Origin: Anderseniella sp963700895
Lineage (GTDB): Bacteria > Pseudomonadota > Alphaproteobacteria > Rhizobiales > Aestuariivirgaceae
Reading direction: 5' to 3'
Assembly: GCA_963700895.1 (NCBI GenBank)
Contig: CAVOZI010000018.1
Location: 1-64,000 of the forward strand
Length of the DNA: 64,000 nucleotides
Shown: positions 51,147 through 60,774 of the stretch, in pieces
Layout: the number at the start of each line of letters is the position of its first letter
Position numbering within the stretch: position 1 is the stretch's first letter
The notes under the pieces: model-generated
Told to the model about the DNA's origin: nothing
Database searches by the model: none
The model's input: only the letters and a program-made list of their open reading frames with translations
Program-made: the position numbers and the translations under genes

Positions 51147-52949
51147 TCAGCGTGGATTTGGCACCTCGGCCACGTCGTCAATGAACAGCTGGCCCTCGCG
51201 CTTGCCGCCCCAGTCGTTGATCGACAGCCGGCCGGCGATGTGCAGCGGCATCTGCCGTTCGGCCAGTAGCAATTCGCCCAGATCGGTGCCCAGCGCGCGG
51301 AAGGCAATGGCCTTCAGGCGGGTGCCGTCAGCCTGCACCAGCGTGCAGCGCACGTGGTCTGATCCGGCCAGCCCGGCATAGGTGACACGGTGGGAGGGCA
51401 GGGCAAAACGCGGCGCCGGATTGGCCTGGCCGAACGGGCCTGCCCGGTCCAGATCCTCGATAAAGGCGGGAGACAAGGCCGACGCCGCGATGGCCGCATC
51501 TATGGACAGGGTTCCGGCCTCGCTGACCGCCTCAACCTCGGCCGCCAGGTGCTCCTCCAGAAAGGCGCGAAGCGCACCGATGCGGGCAGGCTCAACGGTG
51601 ATGCCAGCGGCCATGGCATGGCCGCCGCCCTTCACCGCCACACCGGCCTCGACCGCCGCGCGGACCGCCGCGCCCAGGTTGACGCCGGAGATCGACCGGG
51701 CAGAGCCTGCCGCGGGCGAGCCGTCCTTCGGCAGTCCCAGCGCGAAGGCGGGCTTGTTGAAGCGCTCCTTCAGCCGCGCCGCGACAAGGCCCAGCACGCC
51801 GGGGTGCCAGCCTTCGCCCGCCACGACCAGCACTGGCAGACTGGCCTGTTGGCCCAGCATGTCCTCAGCCTGCGCGACAGCACGGTCCACCGTCGCCATC
51901 TCGATGGCCTGGCGCTTCTTGTTCATCTCTTCCAGCGCCTGCGCCAGCTGCGAGGCGTGTCCCCGGTCTGCCGAGGTCAGCAGGGCAAACCCGTCCATGG
52001 CCGAACCGATGCGCCCGGCCGCGTTGAGACGCGGGCCCAGAACGAAGCCCAGCGCATGGGCGTCAGGCGCCCGGCTCAGCCGCGCCACGTCGGCCAGCGC
52101 CGCCAGACCGGGCCGGCTGCGGCGGGCCATTACCTTTAGCCCCTGACGGACGTAGGCCCGGTTGAGGCCGGTGAGCGGCACCACGTCACACACGGTCGCC
52201 AGCGCCACGAGATCGAGCATGCCCAGCATGTCCGGCTCGGGCCGCGCATCGGACCACCAGCCCCTTGCCCGCAACGCCTTCACCGTGGCGCCGATCACCA
52301 CCATCGCCACCCCGGCAGCGCACAAGGCCCCCTGGCCGGAAGCGTCGTCCAACCGGTTGGGGTTGATCACGGCCTGGGCCACGGGAAGCTCTTCGCCGGC
52401 CTGGTGATGATCCACGATCACCGTATCCATCCCCAGTTCGCCCGCCCTGAGCAGCGGGTCGTGCGCCATCACCCCGCAGTCGAGGGTCAGCAGCAACCCG
52501 ACGCCTGCCGCCTTGTGGTCTTCAACCGCAGCAACGGAGGGGCCGTAGCCTTCCTCGACCCGGTGCGGAATGTGCACCCGGGCATCGGCGCCGGCGGCGG
52601 CAAGGAACTGGTACATCAGCGCCGAGGAGGTCATGCCGTCGACGTCATAATCGCCGATGATGCCGATCTTCTCAGCCTGCATGATGGCGCGTGCCAGCCG
52701 GTCCGCCCCGGCATCCAGGTCAGCCATCGCGGCAGCCGCCGGCATCAGGTCACGCAGCGTCGGGTTGAGAAAGCTGTCAGCGGTTTCAGGTGTTTGCCCG
52801 CGCGCCGCCAGCAGGCGTCCCAGCACCGGGTTCACGCCGGCCTGCTGGCTGATGGCCTCGGCCATGCGGTCAACAGCGAGACGCGGCACCCAGCGCCGGC
52901 CCGTTACCGAGCGTTCGACGTCCAGGAATGCCTTGTCCGGCCGGGTCAC
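51147..52949 (-). CDS. recJ: Single-stranded-DNA exonuclease RecJ
   Basis: 600 residues. DHH motifs: D100-Y-D102-V-D104-GMTSSALM, D157-CG, and VIVD180-H-H. Further on LGPRLNAAGRIGSA and GGGHAMAAGITVE (DHHA1) and the OB-like end. It degrades ssDNA 5'->3' in repair and recombination. The GTG start overlaps the glpX stop (gtga). Confidence 0.95.
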   Translation of the reverse strand: MTRPDKAFLDVERSVTGRRWVPRLAVDRMAEAISQQAGVNPVLGRLLAARGQTPETADSFLNPTLRDLMPAAAAMADLDAGADRLARAIMQAEKIGIIGDYDVDGMTSSALMYQFLAAAGADARVHIPHRVEEGYGPSVAAVEDHKAAGVGLLLTLDCGVMAHDPLLRAGELGMDTVIVDHHQAGEELPVAQAVINPNRLDDASGQGALCAAGVAMVVIGATVKALRARGWWSDARPEPDMLGMLDLVALATVCDVVPLTGLNRAYVRQGLKVMARRSRPGLAALADVARLSRAPDAHALGFVLGPRLNAAGRIGSAMDGFALLTSADRGHASQLAQALEEMNKKRQAIEMATVDRAVAQAEDMLGQQASLPVLVVAGEGWHPGVLGLVAARLKERFNKPAFALGLPKDGSPAAGSARSISGVNLGAAVRAAVEAGVAVKGGGHAMAAGITVEPARIGALRAFLEEHLAAEVEAVSEAGTLSIDAAIAASALSPAFIEDLDRAGPFGQANPAPRFALPSHRVTYAGLAGSDHVRCTLVQADGTRLKAIAFRALGTDLGELLLAERQMPLHIAGRLSINDWGGKREGQLFIDDVAEVPNPR

Positions 52950-53938
52950 ACTTTTCTGCGGTTCTTGATCCAGCGCACGGTGCCGGTGGCGGAGCGCATC
53001 ACCACGGTATCGGTAGTGATGTGGCCGGGGCCGAACTTCACGCCCGACAGCATGCTGCCATCGGTGACGCCGGTGGCGGCGAACATCACATCGCCCGAAG
53101 CCATCTCGTTCATCGAGAACTTGGCGTCGGGGTCCTTGACGCCCATCTTGCGGGCGCGGTCGCGGTCCTCGGGCTTGTTGAACACCAGCCGGCCCTGCAT
53201 CTGGCCGCCGATGCAGCGCAGCGCCGCTGCCGCCAGCACGCCTTCCGGCGCGCCGCCGATGCCCATGTAGATATCTATGCCGGTGGATGCCGGGTCGGTG
53301 GTGTGGATGACCCCGGCCACGTCGCCGTCAGTGATCAGGCGGATACCGGCACCTGCCTCGCGCACCTTGGCGATGAGTTCGGCATGGCGCGGGCGGTCAA
53401 GAATGCAGGCGGTGATCTGGTCGGGACTGACACCCTTGGCCTTGGCCAGTGCGCGGATGTTGTCCGCCGGATCGGCGTCCAGGTCGACCACCCCTTCCGG
53501 ATAGCCGGGGCCGATGGCAATCTTGCTCATGTAGCTGTCGGGCGCGTGCAGCAGGCTGCCGCCCTCCGCCATGGCGATCACGGCCAGCGAGTCGGCCATT
53601 GCCTTGGCGCACAGCGTGGTGCCTTCCAGCGGGTCCAGCGCGATGTCGATGCGCGGTCCCTTGCCGGTGCCGACCTTCTCGCCGATGTACAGCATCGGCG
53701 CCTCGTCACGCTCGCCCTCGCCGATCACCACCATGCCGTCCATGTCGATGCCGTTGAGTGCGGTGCGCATGGCGTCAACGGCCAGCTGGTCGGCCTGCTT
53801 TTCATTGCCGCGGCCGCGCAGGGTGGCGGCAGCGATTGCAGCGGCCTCGGTGACGCGGGCAATCTCGATGGTCAGAATGCGGTTCAGCATGATGGTGTTC
53901 GGTCCTTCAATCGGCATGGATAGCGCCATTGGCGGCAT
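52946..53938 (-). CDS. glpX: Class II fructose-1,6-bisphosphatase GlpX
   Basis: 330 residues. VIGEGERDEAPMLYIGEKVG, DIALDPLEGTTLCAKAM and GIGGAPEGVLAAAAL motifs. It makes fructose 6-phosphate in gluconeogenesis. The start may be later, at 53890 (MLNRILTIEIARVTEAA), which fits the family better; the extra 16 residues lack clear support. Same operon as hom and recJ. Confidence 0.95.
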   Translation of the reverse strand: MPPMALSMPIEGPNTIMLNRILTIEIARVTEAAAIAAATLRGRGNEKQADQLAVDAMRTALNGIDMDGMVVIGEGERDEAPMLYIGEKVGTGKGPRIDIALDPLEGTTLCAKAMADSLAVIAMAEGGSLLHAPDSYMSKIAIGPGYPEGVVDLDADPADNIRALAKAKGVSPDQITACILDRPRHAELIAKVREAGAGIRLITDGDVAGVIHTTDPASTGIDIYMGIGGAPEGVLAAAALRCIGGQMQGRLVFNKPEDRDRARKMGVKDPDAKFSMNEMASGDVMFAATGVTDGSMLSGVKFGPGHITTDTVVMRSATGTVRWIKNRRKV

Positions 53939-53969
53939 CCAGTAGCAGGCATTTCCTCAAAAGACGTTT

Positions 53970-55283
53970 CTAAAGCCGTTCGATTCGCACCATTCGCGGG
54001 CGCGAGGCAACATGGCCCTGCGCCTCGATCTTGTCCAGCGCGGTGCGCATGGCGCTTTCAAGGGTGTCATGGGTGATCAGCACGAACGGTGCGATGTCGG
54101 CGCCGGCCCTGGACCAGCTCATGGCGGGCCCGCGCTGGATGACGCTCTCGATCGACACGCCCGCATCGGCAAAGGCTTTGGCGACTCCGGCCAGTTCGCC
54201 CGGCCGGTCGAGCATGTCCAGCGCCACGTAGTATCCGCCGGAATGGGCTCGCATGGCGGCGCGCCTGAACGGCTTCAGCCTGTCGGCAGGCACACCGAAC
54301 ACCGGCACCCAGGCGCCCCTGGCGATATCGCAGATGTCAGCCACCACGGACGATGCGGTCGGGTGACCGCCCGCGCCACGGCCTTCCAGGAACAGTGTGC
54401 CGGAGAAGTCGCCTTGCAGCACCACCGCGTTGAACGCATCGCCCACATCGGCGATGGGCGAACCCGCCGGCACCAGCGTCGGGTGCACGCGCTGCTCGAT
54501 GCCGTCCTCGGTGCGGCTGGCCACGCCAAGCAGCTTGAACTTGTAGCCCATCGACGAGGCGTTGCGGATGTCGGCCAGCGTGATGTCCTCGATGCCCTCG
54601 ATGTAGATGTCTTCCAGGGCGACCTCGGTACCGAAGGCTAGCGAGGTCAGGATCACCAGCTTGTGGGCGGTGTCGAAGCCGCCAATGTCGAAGGTGGGGT
54701 CGGCCTCGGCATAGCCCAGGTCCTGGGCTTCCTTCAGCACGCCTGCGAAGTCGCGGCCCTCTGCTTCCATCTTGGTGAGAATGAAGTTGCAGGTACCGTT
54801 GAGGATGCCGAACACCCGGCTGACCGAATTGCCGGCCAGGCTCTCGCGCAGCGTCTTGATGACCGGAATGGCGCCGGCCACCGCTGCCTCGTAGTTGAGC
54901 GACACGCCAGCCTTGTCGGCCAGCTTCGCCAGCGCCACGCCGTGACGGGCGAGCAGCGCCTTGTTGGCGGTAACGACGTGCTTGCCGCACTTGAGTGCCG
55001 ATTCGACGCTGGCGCGCGCCGGCCCCTCGTCGCCGCCGATCAGCTCGACCAGCACGTCGATGTCTGCGTTCGCGGCCATGTCCGCCGGATTATCGAACCA
55101 CTGGAAGGCGGACAGGTCGTGACCGCCCCTGTCCTTCGACTTCGTACGTGCCGACACCGCCGTGACTTTAACGGCACGGCCGCAGCGCGCTTCGATCAGG
55201 TCGCCATGACGGGCCAGTTCATCGAGAACGCCGGTGCCGACCGTGCCAAGGCCGGCGAGGCCAATGCGCAAGGGGTCATTCAT
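53970..55283 (-). CDS. hom: Homoserine dehydrogenase
   Basis: 437 residues. NAD(P)-binding LAGLGTVGTGVLDELARHGD, catalytic region EADPTFDIGGFDTAHK and C-terminal ACT domain (YYVALDMLDRPGELAGVAKA) for feedback control. It makes homoserine for Thr and Met synthesis. Followed by glpX 31 bases later. Confidence 0.95.
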   Translation of the reverse strand: MNDPLRIGLAGLGTVGTGVLDELARHGDLIEARCGRAVKVTAVSARTKSKDRGGHDLSAFQWFDNPADMAANADIDVLVELIGGDEGPARASVESALKCGKHVVTANKALLARHGVALAKLADKAGVSLNYEAAVAGAIPVIKTLRESLAGNSVSRVFGILNGTCNFILTKMEAEGRDFAGVLKEAQDLGYAEADPTFDIGGFDTAHKLVILTSLAFGTEVALEDIYIEGIEDITLADIRNASSMGYKFKLLGVASRTEDGIEQRVHPTLVPAGSPIADVGDAFNAVVLQGDFSGTLFLEGRGAGGHPTASSVVADICDIARGAWVPVFGVPADRLKPFRRAAMRAHSGGYYVALDMLDRPGELAGVAKAFADAGVSIESVIQRGPAMSWSRAGADIAPFVLITHDTLESAMRTALDKIEAQGHVASRPRMVRIERL

Positions 55284-55505
55284 GTGAAAATGCCTGCCAA
55301 GTTCAAGAGTGCCCAGAAATCAAGCCTTCCTTGCACTGTTTGGCCGGGGTTTTCAAGCGCCCGCGGGCTGGCTACTGCCGATTGCCGTTCAAGCTGCAGA
55401 TGCTTCAACTGTCCTTACGAAACCATGGTAGTCTTGTCACGTTGCTGAGTTGCTCTAAGCTGCATAATTGCGAAGTTCGATCCCTAGCCCGCTGGCGGTA
55501 CCACG

Positions 55506-57326
55506 ATGTCAAAGAACACGCCTGCCCACGATCCTTCCGGCTTCACCTTGCCCGACCCCATGAAGCTGATGGACAACCTGTCCAAGGCGCTGCAGATCGG
55601 AGCAAGCCTCGCCCAGCGCATGGCGGAGCGGCAGCAGCAGGAAGGCATGACAGCGGCTGACCCGGAAGAGGCGATGAAGCCGGTCGAGCCGGTGCTCAAG
55701 ACGTTTTCCGAGATCGCCCAGTCCTATGCCCAGCATCCGGAACGCTGGGCCGAGGCCAGCTGGCAGCTGTGGCAGGGCTATGCGCAGCTGATGCAGAACA
55801 CCTGGTCACGCATGCTGGGCGAGAACCCTGCGCCGGTGATCACACCGGACCGCTCGGACAAGCGGTTCAAGGATCCCGACTGGTCCAACAACCAGATGTT
55901 CGACTTCTTCAAGCAGGCGTACCTCCTCACCGCGCGCTGGGCGCACGACACCATTTCCGCATCCGCCGACGTGGACGAGGCCACCCGGCACCGGGCGCGG
56001 TTCTATTTCGACCAGATCGCCAATGCCATGGCGCCGACCAACTTCGCCTTCACCAATCCTGAAGTGCTAAAGCAGACGCTGGCCACCAGCGGCGAGAACC
56101 TCGTCCAGGGCATGCAGAACCTGGCCCGCGACATCGAGGCCGGACACGGCTCGCTTAAGATCAAGCAGACCGACATGTCGGCCTTTGCGCTGGGCGAGAA
56201 CATAGCGCTGACGCCAGGCACCGTGGTCTACCAGAACGACCTGATGCAGCTGATCCAGTACGCCCCCACCACCGACAAGGTGCGTGAGGTGCCGCTGCTG
56301 ATCGTGCCGCCATGGATCAACAAGTTCTACATCCTCGACCTGAACCCGAAGAAGTCGTTCATCGCGTGGTGCGTCAGCAAGGGGCTGACGGTGTTCGTGA
56401 TCTCATGGGTGAACCCCGATGCGAAGCTGGCGCAGAAGGGCTTTGCCGACTACATGCGCGAAGGCGTGCTGGAGGCGCTGACCCAGATCGGGAAGCAGAC
56501 CGGGCAGCACAAGGTCAACACCATCGGCTATTGCATCGGCGGCACGCTGCTGGCCTCGACGCTGGGCTACATGGCGGCCAAGGGCGACGACCGCATCAAC
56601 TCGGCCACCTTCTTCACCACGCAGGTGGATTTCACCCATGCCGGCGACCTGAAGGTGTTCGCAACGGAAGAGCAGATCTCCGCGGTCGAGGACAAGATGA
56701 ACCGCGAGGGCTTTCTCGACGGCAAGGACATGGCCAACGCCTTCAACCTGTTGCGCTCCAACGACCTGATCTGGTCGTACGTGGTGAACAACTACCTGAA
56801 GGGCCGCGATCCGATGCCCTTCGACCTGCTCTACTGGAATGCCGACCCGACGCGGATGCCGGCGGCCACGCACTCGTTCTATCTGCGCGAGTGCTATCTC
56901 TACAATCACCTCTCCCAGGGCAAGATGACGCTCGACCAGGTGCGCATCGACCTGTCGAAGGTGAAGGTGCCGGTCTACAACCTTGCCGCCCGCGAGGACC
57001 ACATCGCGCCACTGCCGTCGGTGTTCCGGATCGGCGAGTTCATGGGCGGCGAGACAGAACTCGTCGTCGCCGGTTCCGGCCACATTGCCGGCGTCATCAA
57101 CCCGCCCGAGTCCGGCAAGTACCAGTACTGGACCAACAGGAAGGGTGCCAAGTCACTCGACGATTGGCTGGCCGGCGCCGAGGAACACCCCGGTTCCTGG
57201 TGGCCGCACTGGAAGGACTGGGTGAAGGAGAAGTCGGGCAAGAAGGTGCCGGCGCGAAATCCGGAACTTGGGCCGCTGCAGCCCATCGAACCGGCGCCCG
57301 GCAGCTACGTGAAGGTGAAGGGCTGA
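55506..57326 (+). CDS. phaC: Class I polyhydroxyalkanoate synthase
   Basis: 606 residues. Lipase-like box GYC343IGGTLLA with the catalytic Cys, the acid in REDHIAPLPSVF and His in GSGHIAGVINPPESG. N-terminal PhaC_N domain. It polymerises hydroxyacyl-CoA into storage polyester. Divergent from hom, as is common in Hyphomicrobiales. Confidence 0.95.
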   Translation: MSKNTPAHDPSGFTLPDPMKLMDNLSKALQIGASLAQRMAERQQQEGMTAADPEEAMKPVEPVLKTFSEIAQSYAQHPERWAEASWQLWQGYAQLMQNTWSRMLGENPAPVITPDRSDKRFKDPDWSNNQMFDFFKQAYLLTARWAHDTISASADVDEATRHRARFYFDQIANAMAPTNFAFTNPEVLKQTLATSGENLVQGMQNLARDIEAGHGSLKIKQTDMSAFALGENIALTPGTVVYQNDLMQLIQYAPTTDKVREVPLLIVPPWINKFYILDLNPKKSFIAWCVSKGLTVFVISWVNPDAKLAQKGFADYMREGVLEALTQIGKQTGQHKVNTIGYCIGGTLLASTLGYMAAKGDDRINSATFFTTQVDFTHAGDLKVFATEEQISAVEDKMNREGFLDGKDMANAFNLLRSNDLIWSYVVNNYLKGRDPMPFDLLYWNADPTRMPAATHSFYLRECYLYNHLSQGKMTLDQVRIDLSKVKVPVYNLAAREDHIAPLPSVFRIGEFMGGETELVVAGSGHIAGVINPPESGKYQYWTNRKGAKSLDDWLAGAEEHPGSWWPHWKDWVKEKSGKKVPARNPELGPLQPIEPAPGSYVKVKG

Positions 57327-57447
57327 GCCCCACAATTGGCGCTTGCTGACATCCCAGATGGCTGACTGGAGCTGTTGGGGGGACGTTGATTTTGAACAAT
57401 CGAGGCAGCCAGGTGGGACTTTCAATCCTTTCCAAACGACCTTCCTA

Positions 57448-58497
57448 TCAAAAGACCTGCCAGAGTTGGAACAACAGCCCCGCGACAAATGCACCTGTAA
57501 GAGACAAGGCAATGTAGAGCGCAAAGACGGGTGGACGGGCCAGCGCCCAGACAGCCATCGCAGCAGGGATTGAAGTTACGCCGCCAGCGACAAGAAACGC
57601 CATTCCCGCGCCCGGCGCCATGCCCTGATCAATCAGCCCACTGACAAGCGGCAATGCAGCATACCCATTGAGGTAAGCAGGCACGCCCACCAGCGTCGCC
57701 ATCACGATGGGCATCAACCCGGTGCCGCCAAGTACCGATGTTACCGCTTCGGCCGGTATCCAGGCGAGCATCAGGCTTTCAAGCAGAAAGGCTAGGGTCA
57801 GCCACTTGGCGAGGAAGAGTGTTGTACTCCATGCTGTCCTTGCAAACTTTGAGCGTCGCTCCGCATCAACCCAGAAGCGCCACGTCACTGGTTTGGGCGC
57901 CCTCACCTTCGCTCCGCCACAGCCACCGTTACCAACGCCTTCGCGCAGAGGATCTGAGAGCGCGCCACCTCGGGCCAGCAGGTGGACGGTCACGCCGCCA
58001 AACAGCCCCAGTCCAATTGCCGCAAGAGTCTTGGCGACTGCAAACTCCAGATCGAGCACACCCGCGGTCAGCACGAACATTGACGGATCCATGATTGGCG
58101 ACGCCAGCCAGAACGCCATGACCGCAGATAGCGGCACGCCCATGGCGAGAAGTGCTGCAATCAACGGGATGACGCCGCAGGAACAGAAGGGAGACAGGCC
58201 ACCAGCAAGTGCTCCGAGTGCAATCATGAGCAACGGTGCACCCGTGAACGCCTTGGCGATCAGGTTATCGGCGCCTGTAGCGCCGGCCCACGCAGCGATC
58301 ACGATGGAAAGGATGAGGTAGGGCGCTGTGTTCAAGAGCGCAGTCCCGGCAAACTGTGCGCTCGTGATGGACTGGGCCGGATCGAAGACCGCGAGCAGGA
58401 CGACGATCAGGGCGGAGGCCAGCCATACACGCTGATCAGTCAGGAACTGTCTCAACACGGTCAAGGAACCATGGGGCGATGGCGCCAGATATGTCAT
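57448..58497 (-). CDS. Permease (ArsP/DUF318 type)
   Basis: 349 residues, started at 58497 (tggaga upstream). Two CxxC-like sites: SPFCSCGVIPLIAALLAMG in the first permease half and a GGCGGAK in the cytoplasmic loop; LASPIMDPSMF follows. The pattern fits predicted permease PF03773 (ArsP-like), used for organoarsenical or metal(loid) efflux. It is downstream of an ArsR gene by 52 bases. Exact substrate unknown. Confidence 0.8.
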   Translation of the reverse strand: MTYLAPSPHGSLTVLRQFLTDQRVWLASALIVVLLAVFDPAQSITSAQFAGTALLNTAPYLILSIVIAAWAGATGADNLIAKAFTGAPLLMIALGALAGGLSPFCSCGVIPLIAALLAMGVPLSAVMAFWLASPIMDPSMFVLTAGVLDLEFAVAKTLAAIGLGLFGGVTVHLLARGGALSDPLREGVGNGGCGGAKVRAPKPVTWRFWVDAERRSKFARTAWSTTLFLAKWLTLAFLLESLMLAWIPAEAVTSVLGGTGLMPIVMATLVGVPAYLNGYAALPLVSGLIDQGMAPGAGMAFLVAGGVTSIPAAMAVWALARPPVFALYIALSLTGAFVAGLLFQLWQVF

Positions 58498-58549
58498 TAC
58501 CAAATCTCCAGATTTATAGTTATTTTGAGCAAAAACTGGCTCCAAACTT

Positions 58550-58867
58550 TCAGGCTGCATCCTCATTGCGCTCGGTGGACACACCCGCGCAGCATTCGGA
58601 AGTCAGGAAGTCCACGGTACGGCGCATGGCCGGATAATCGACCATGTTGTATACCTCGCGCCCGTGTTTCTCCTGCAAGACCAGGCCGGCATCGACCAGG
58701 GTCGACAGGTGATGTGCTAATGTCGAAGGCGCAAGACCAAGGTGCTCGCCAATGTCACTGACCCTTAAACCTTCCTTGCCGGCTTTTACCAGAAGCCGGA
58801 AGATCGACAGGCGAGCATCATGGCCGAGGGCGGCGAGAGCGCGAGCAGTAGGGCTAACCATGGTCAT
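58550..58867 (-). CDS. ArsR-family regulator
   Basis: 105 residues with a winged helix: ALAALGHDARLSIFRLLVKA, IGEHLGLAPSTLAHHLSTLV, then AGLVLQEKHGREVYN. A Cys pair near the C-terminus (SECCAGV) could bind As(III) or another soft metal. It probably represses itself and the permease, releasing on metal binding. Confidence 0.88.
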   Translation of the reverse strand: MTMVSPTARALAALGHDARLSIFRLLVKAGKEGLRVSDIGEHLGLAPSTLAHHLSTLVDAGLVLQEKHGREVYNMVDYPAMRRTVDFLTSECCAGVSTERNEDAA

Positions 58868-58876
58868 GATTCAAAT

Positions 58877-58896
58877 ATAACCAAAAATCCAGTTAT
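58877..58896. promoter_or_regulatory. Candidate ArsR operator
   Basis: ataac at 58877 and gttat at 58892 form a partly symmetrical 20-base site directly upstream of the ArsR start. A weaker similar sequence (atagttat) lies before the permease. ArsR sites are typically imperfect dyads of this size. Confidence 0.45.
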
Positions 58897-58929
58897 GTCG
58901 AGATCTTTCTCGCCAAACGGCCCGCCCGG

Positions 58930-60092
58930 CGAACTCGACACGGTTAATCGACTTCTCCTGCATCGAATTGGCGGGTTCTTCCCATCCAGCTTCTGGTGGA
59001 GGGATTCCAACACTTGGTGCCCGCGCTTGACTGCTGCGATGATCTTGTCGGGGTCCTTGGTCCATTTGAATGGCTTTGGCTGCTGGTTATGCTCGGCGAG
59101 GAAGCGGTTGATGGCAGCCTGGAGGTCGACGATGGAGTGGAAGACACCGCGTTTCAGGCGGCGCTTCGACAGTTTGGCGAAGAAGCCCTCTACCGCGTTG
59201 AGCCAGGAACACGAGGTTGGCGTGAAGTGGAAAGTGAAGCGCTTGTGGCGCTCGAGCCAGGCGCGCACTTTGGGGTGCTTGTGGGCAGCATAGTTGTCGA
59301 GGACGACATGCACGGCCTTGTCGACGGGAACCTCAGCGTTGATGGCATTCAGAAAGCGGATGAACTCCTGATGGCGATGGCGCTGCATGTTCCTGCCTAT
59401 GACGGTGCCGTCCAGCACGTTCAGGGCCGCGAACAAAGGGTGGTGCCGTTGCGCTTGTAGTCGTGGGTCATCGTGCCGAGGCGCCCTTTCTTCATCGGCA
59501 GACCTGGCTGTGTGCGGTCGAGCGCCTGGATCTGGCTCTTCTCGTCGATCGACAGCACGATGGCGTGAGCCGGCGGATTGACGTAAAGGCCGACGACGTC
59601 GCGCTGCTTGTCGATAAACTTCGGATCGTTGGAGAGCTTGAACTGGCGCCAGCGGTGGGGGGCGAAGCCATGCGCCTTCCAGATGCGCCTGACGGCGCTG
59701 GCGCTGATGCCCGCCTGCTTCGCCATCATGTCGGCGGTCCAGTGCGTCGTCTCGCACGGCGGATCAGCAAGCGTCAGTGCCACCACTCGCTCGGTGAGCT
59801 CGGGCCCGAGAGGAGCAATGCGCGACGGCCTCGTCTTGTCGCGCAGCAGTCCCTCATAGCCTTCCACGGCAAAGCGCTCCTGCCAACGCCATACGCAGGT
59901 CTTCGACTTGCCGGTCCGGCGCATGATCTCGACGGTGCCGATACCGTCGGCAGACAAAAGCACGATCTGGGCGCGCCAGACATGCTTTTGCGGGGCGTTG
60001 CGGTCCCTGACCAGCGCCACCAGACGGGCGCGATCGGTCGGCGAGGCAGTGAACGATATTCCTGTGCGCATCCCCCAGACTCGCATGCGCAC
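58930..60092 (-). pseudogene. IS630-family transposase with frameshift
   Basis: The start (MRMRVWGMRTGISFTASPTD) runs to a NGTTLCSRP stop at 59421. The rest of the DDE domain continues in another frame: LFAALNVLDGTVIGRNMQRH, VHVVLDNYAAHKHPKVRAWL and SCSWLNAVEGFFAKLSKRRL. First Asp in VLSIDEKSQ. A one-base change near 59440 (accaccctttg) splits it, and it lacks the slippery A-run of the other two IS630s, so I read it as decayed. The exact ends were not found. Confidence 0.8.
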
Positions 60093-60216
60093 GGCAGAAT
60101 GGGAATCCCAAAAAGGACTCCTATGTCAGGCGGGAACCACTAGCGGTGACAGCCTTGCCAGCGCAGCCGCCATTCAGCGTTCGACGTGCGCAAGGGCAGG
60201 CCCACGGCAAAAGGGT

Positions 60217-60609
60217 TCAGAGTATCCCCTCTTCCGCGTCTTCAACCGAGATGCCCATCTTCTCCAGGCCCTCTTCGAGATAGTCCGACAGCATCGGCAC
60301 GCCGAGCAGGTAATTCTCGGTTTTGTTGACGCGTTCGGAGCGCGCGGTGTCCACCGCCTCCTCCCAGTCTTCCGGCTCGTAGGTGCCGCGGCCCACCCAC
60401 ATGAGCGCCACAAGTGAGACCTGTTCGTCGATGTTGAGATCGGCGATGAACTGGCGCAATTCGGCTTCGAGCGGATCGTTGGCCCGGACTTCCAGGATCG
60501 AGTCCGGATCGTCCTCGTCGATGTCGCCACCCCAGGCGCCGACCTTGCCGTCCAGTTCACGGGCAAGAACGATGATGTGGGCCACCTTTTCCGGTGCGAT
60601 ATCGAGCAT
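60217..60609 (-). CDS. DUF3775 protein
   Basis: 130 residues: MLDIAPEKVAHIIVLAREL, DPLEAELRQFIADLNIDEQV and LVALMWVGRGTYEPEDWEEA, then NYLLGVPMLSDYLEEGLEKM. This is the DUF3775 pattern; acidic, cytoplasmic, function unknown. Alphaproteobacterial. Confidence 0.9.
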   Translation of the reverse strand: MLDIAPEKVAHIIVLARELDGKVGAWGGDIDEDDPDSILEVRANDPLEAELRQFIADLNIDEQVSLVALMWVGRGTYEPEDWEEAVDTARSERVNKTENYLLGVPMLSDYLEEGLEKMGISVEDAEEGIL

Positions 60610-60774
60610 GGGCCTGCCTCCATTTTCAGTGCGATGAAGACAGTGAAACGCGCCCTGCCCGGTCAGTCCTTGATTCAGAGCAAATCAGGTTTCAACGACC
60701 AAACAAAAGTCAGAAATTGACCAGTTGCCGGGGCAATTCCTGAAACCGAATGAACCTGAAATGCTGCAGAGCAA

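Noticed and set aside
56312..57349. A long frame within phaC
   Set aside because: It is an off-frame reading of phaC; the real frame has the catalytic Cys, Asp and His.
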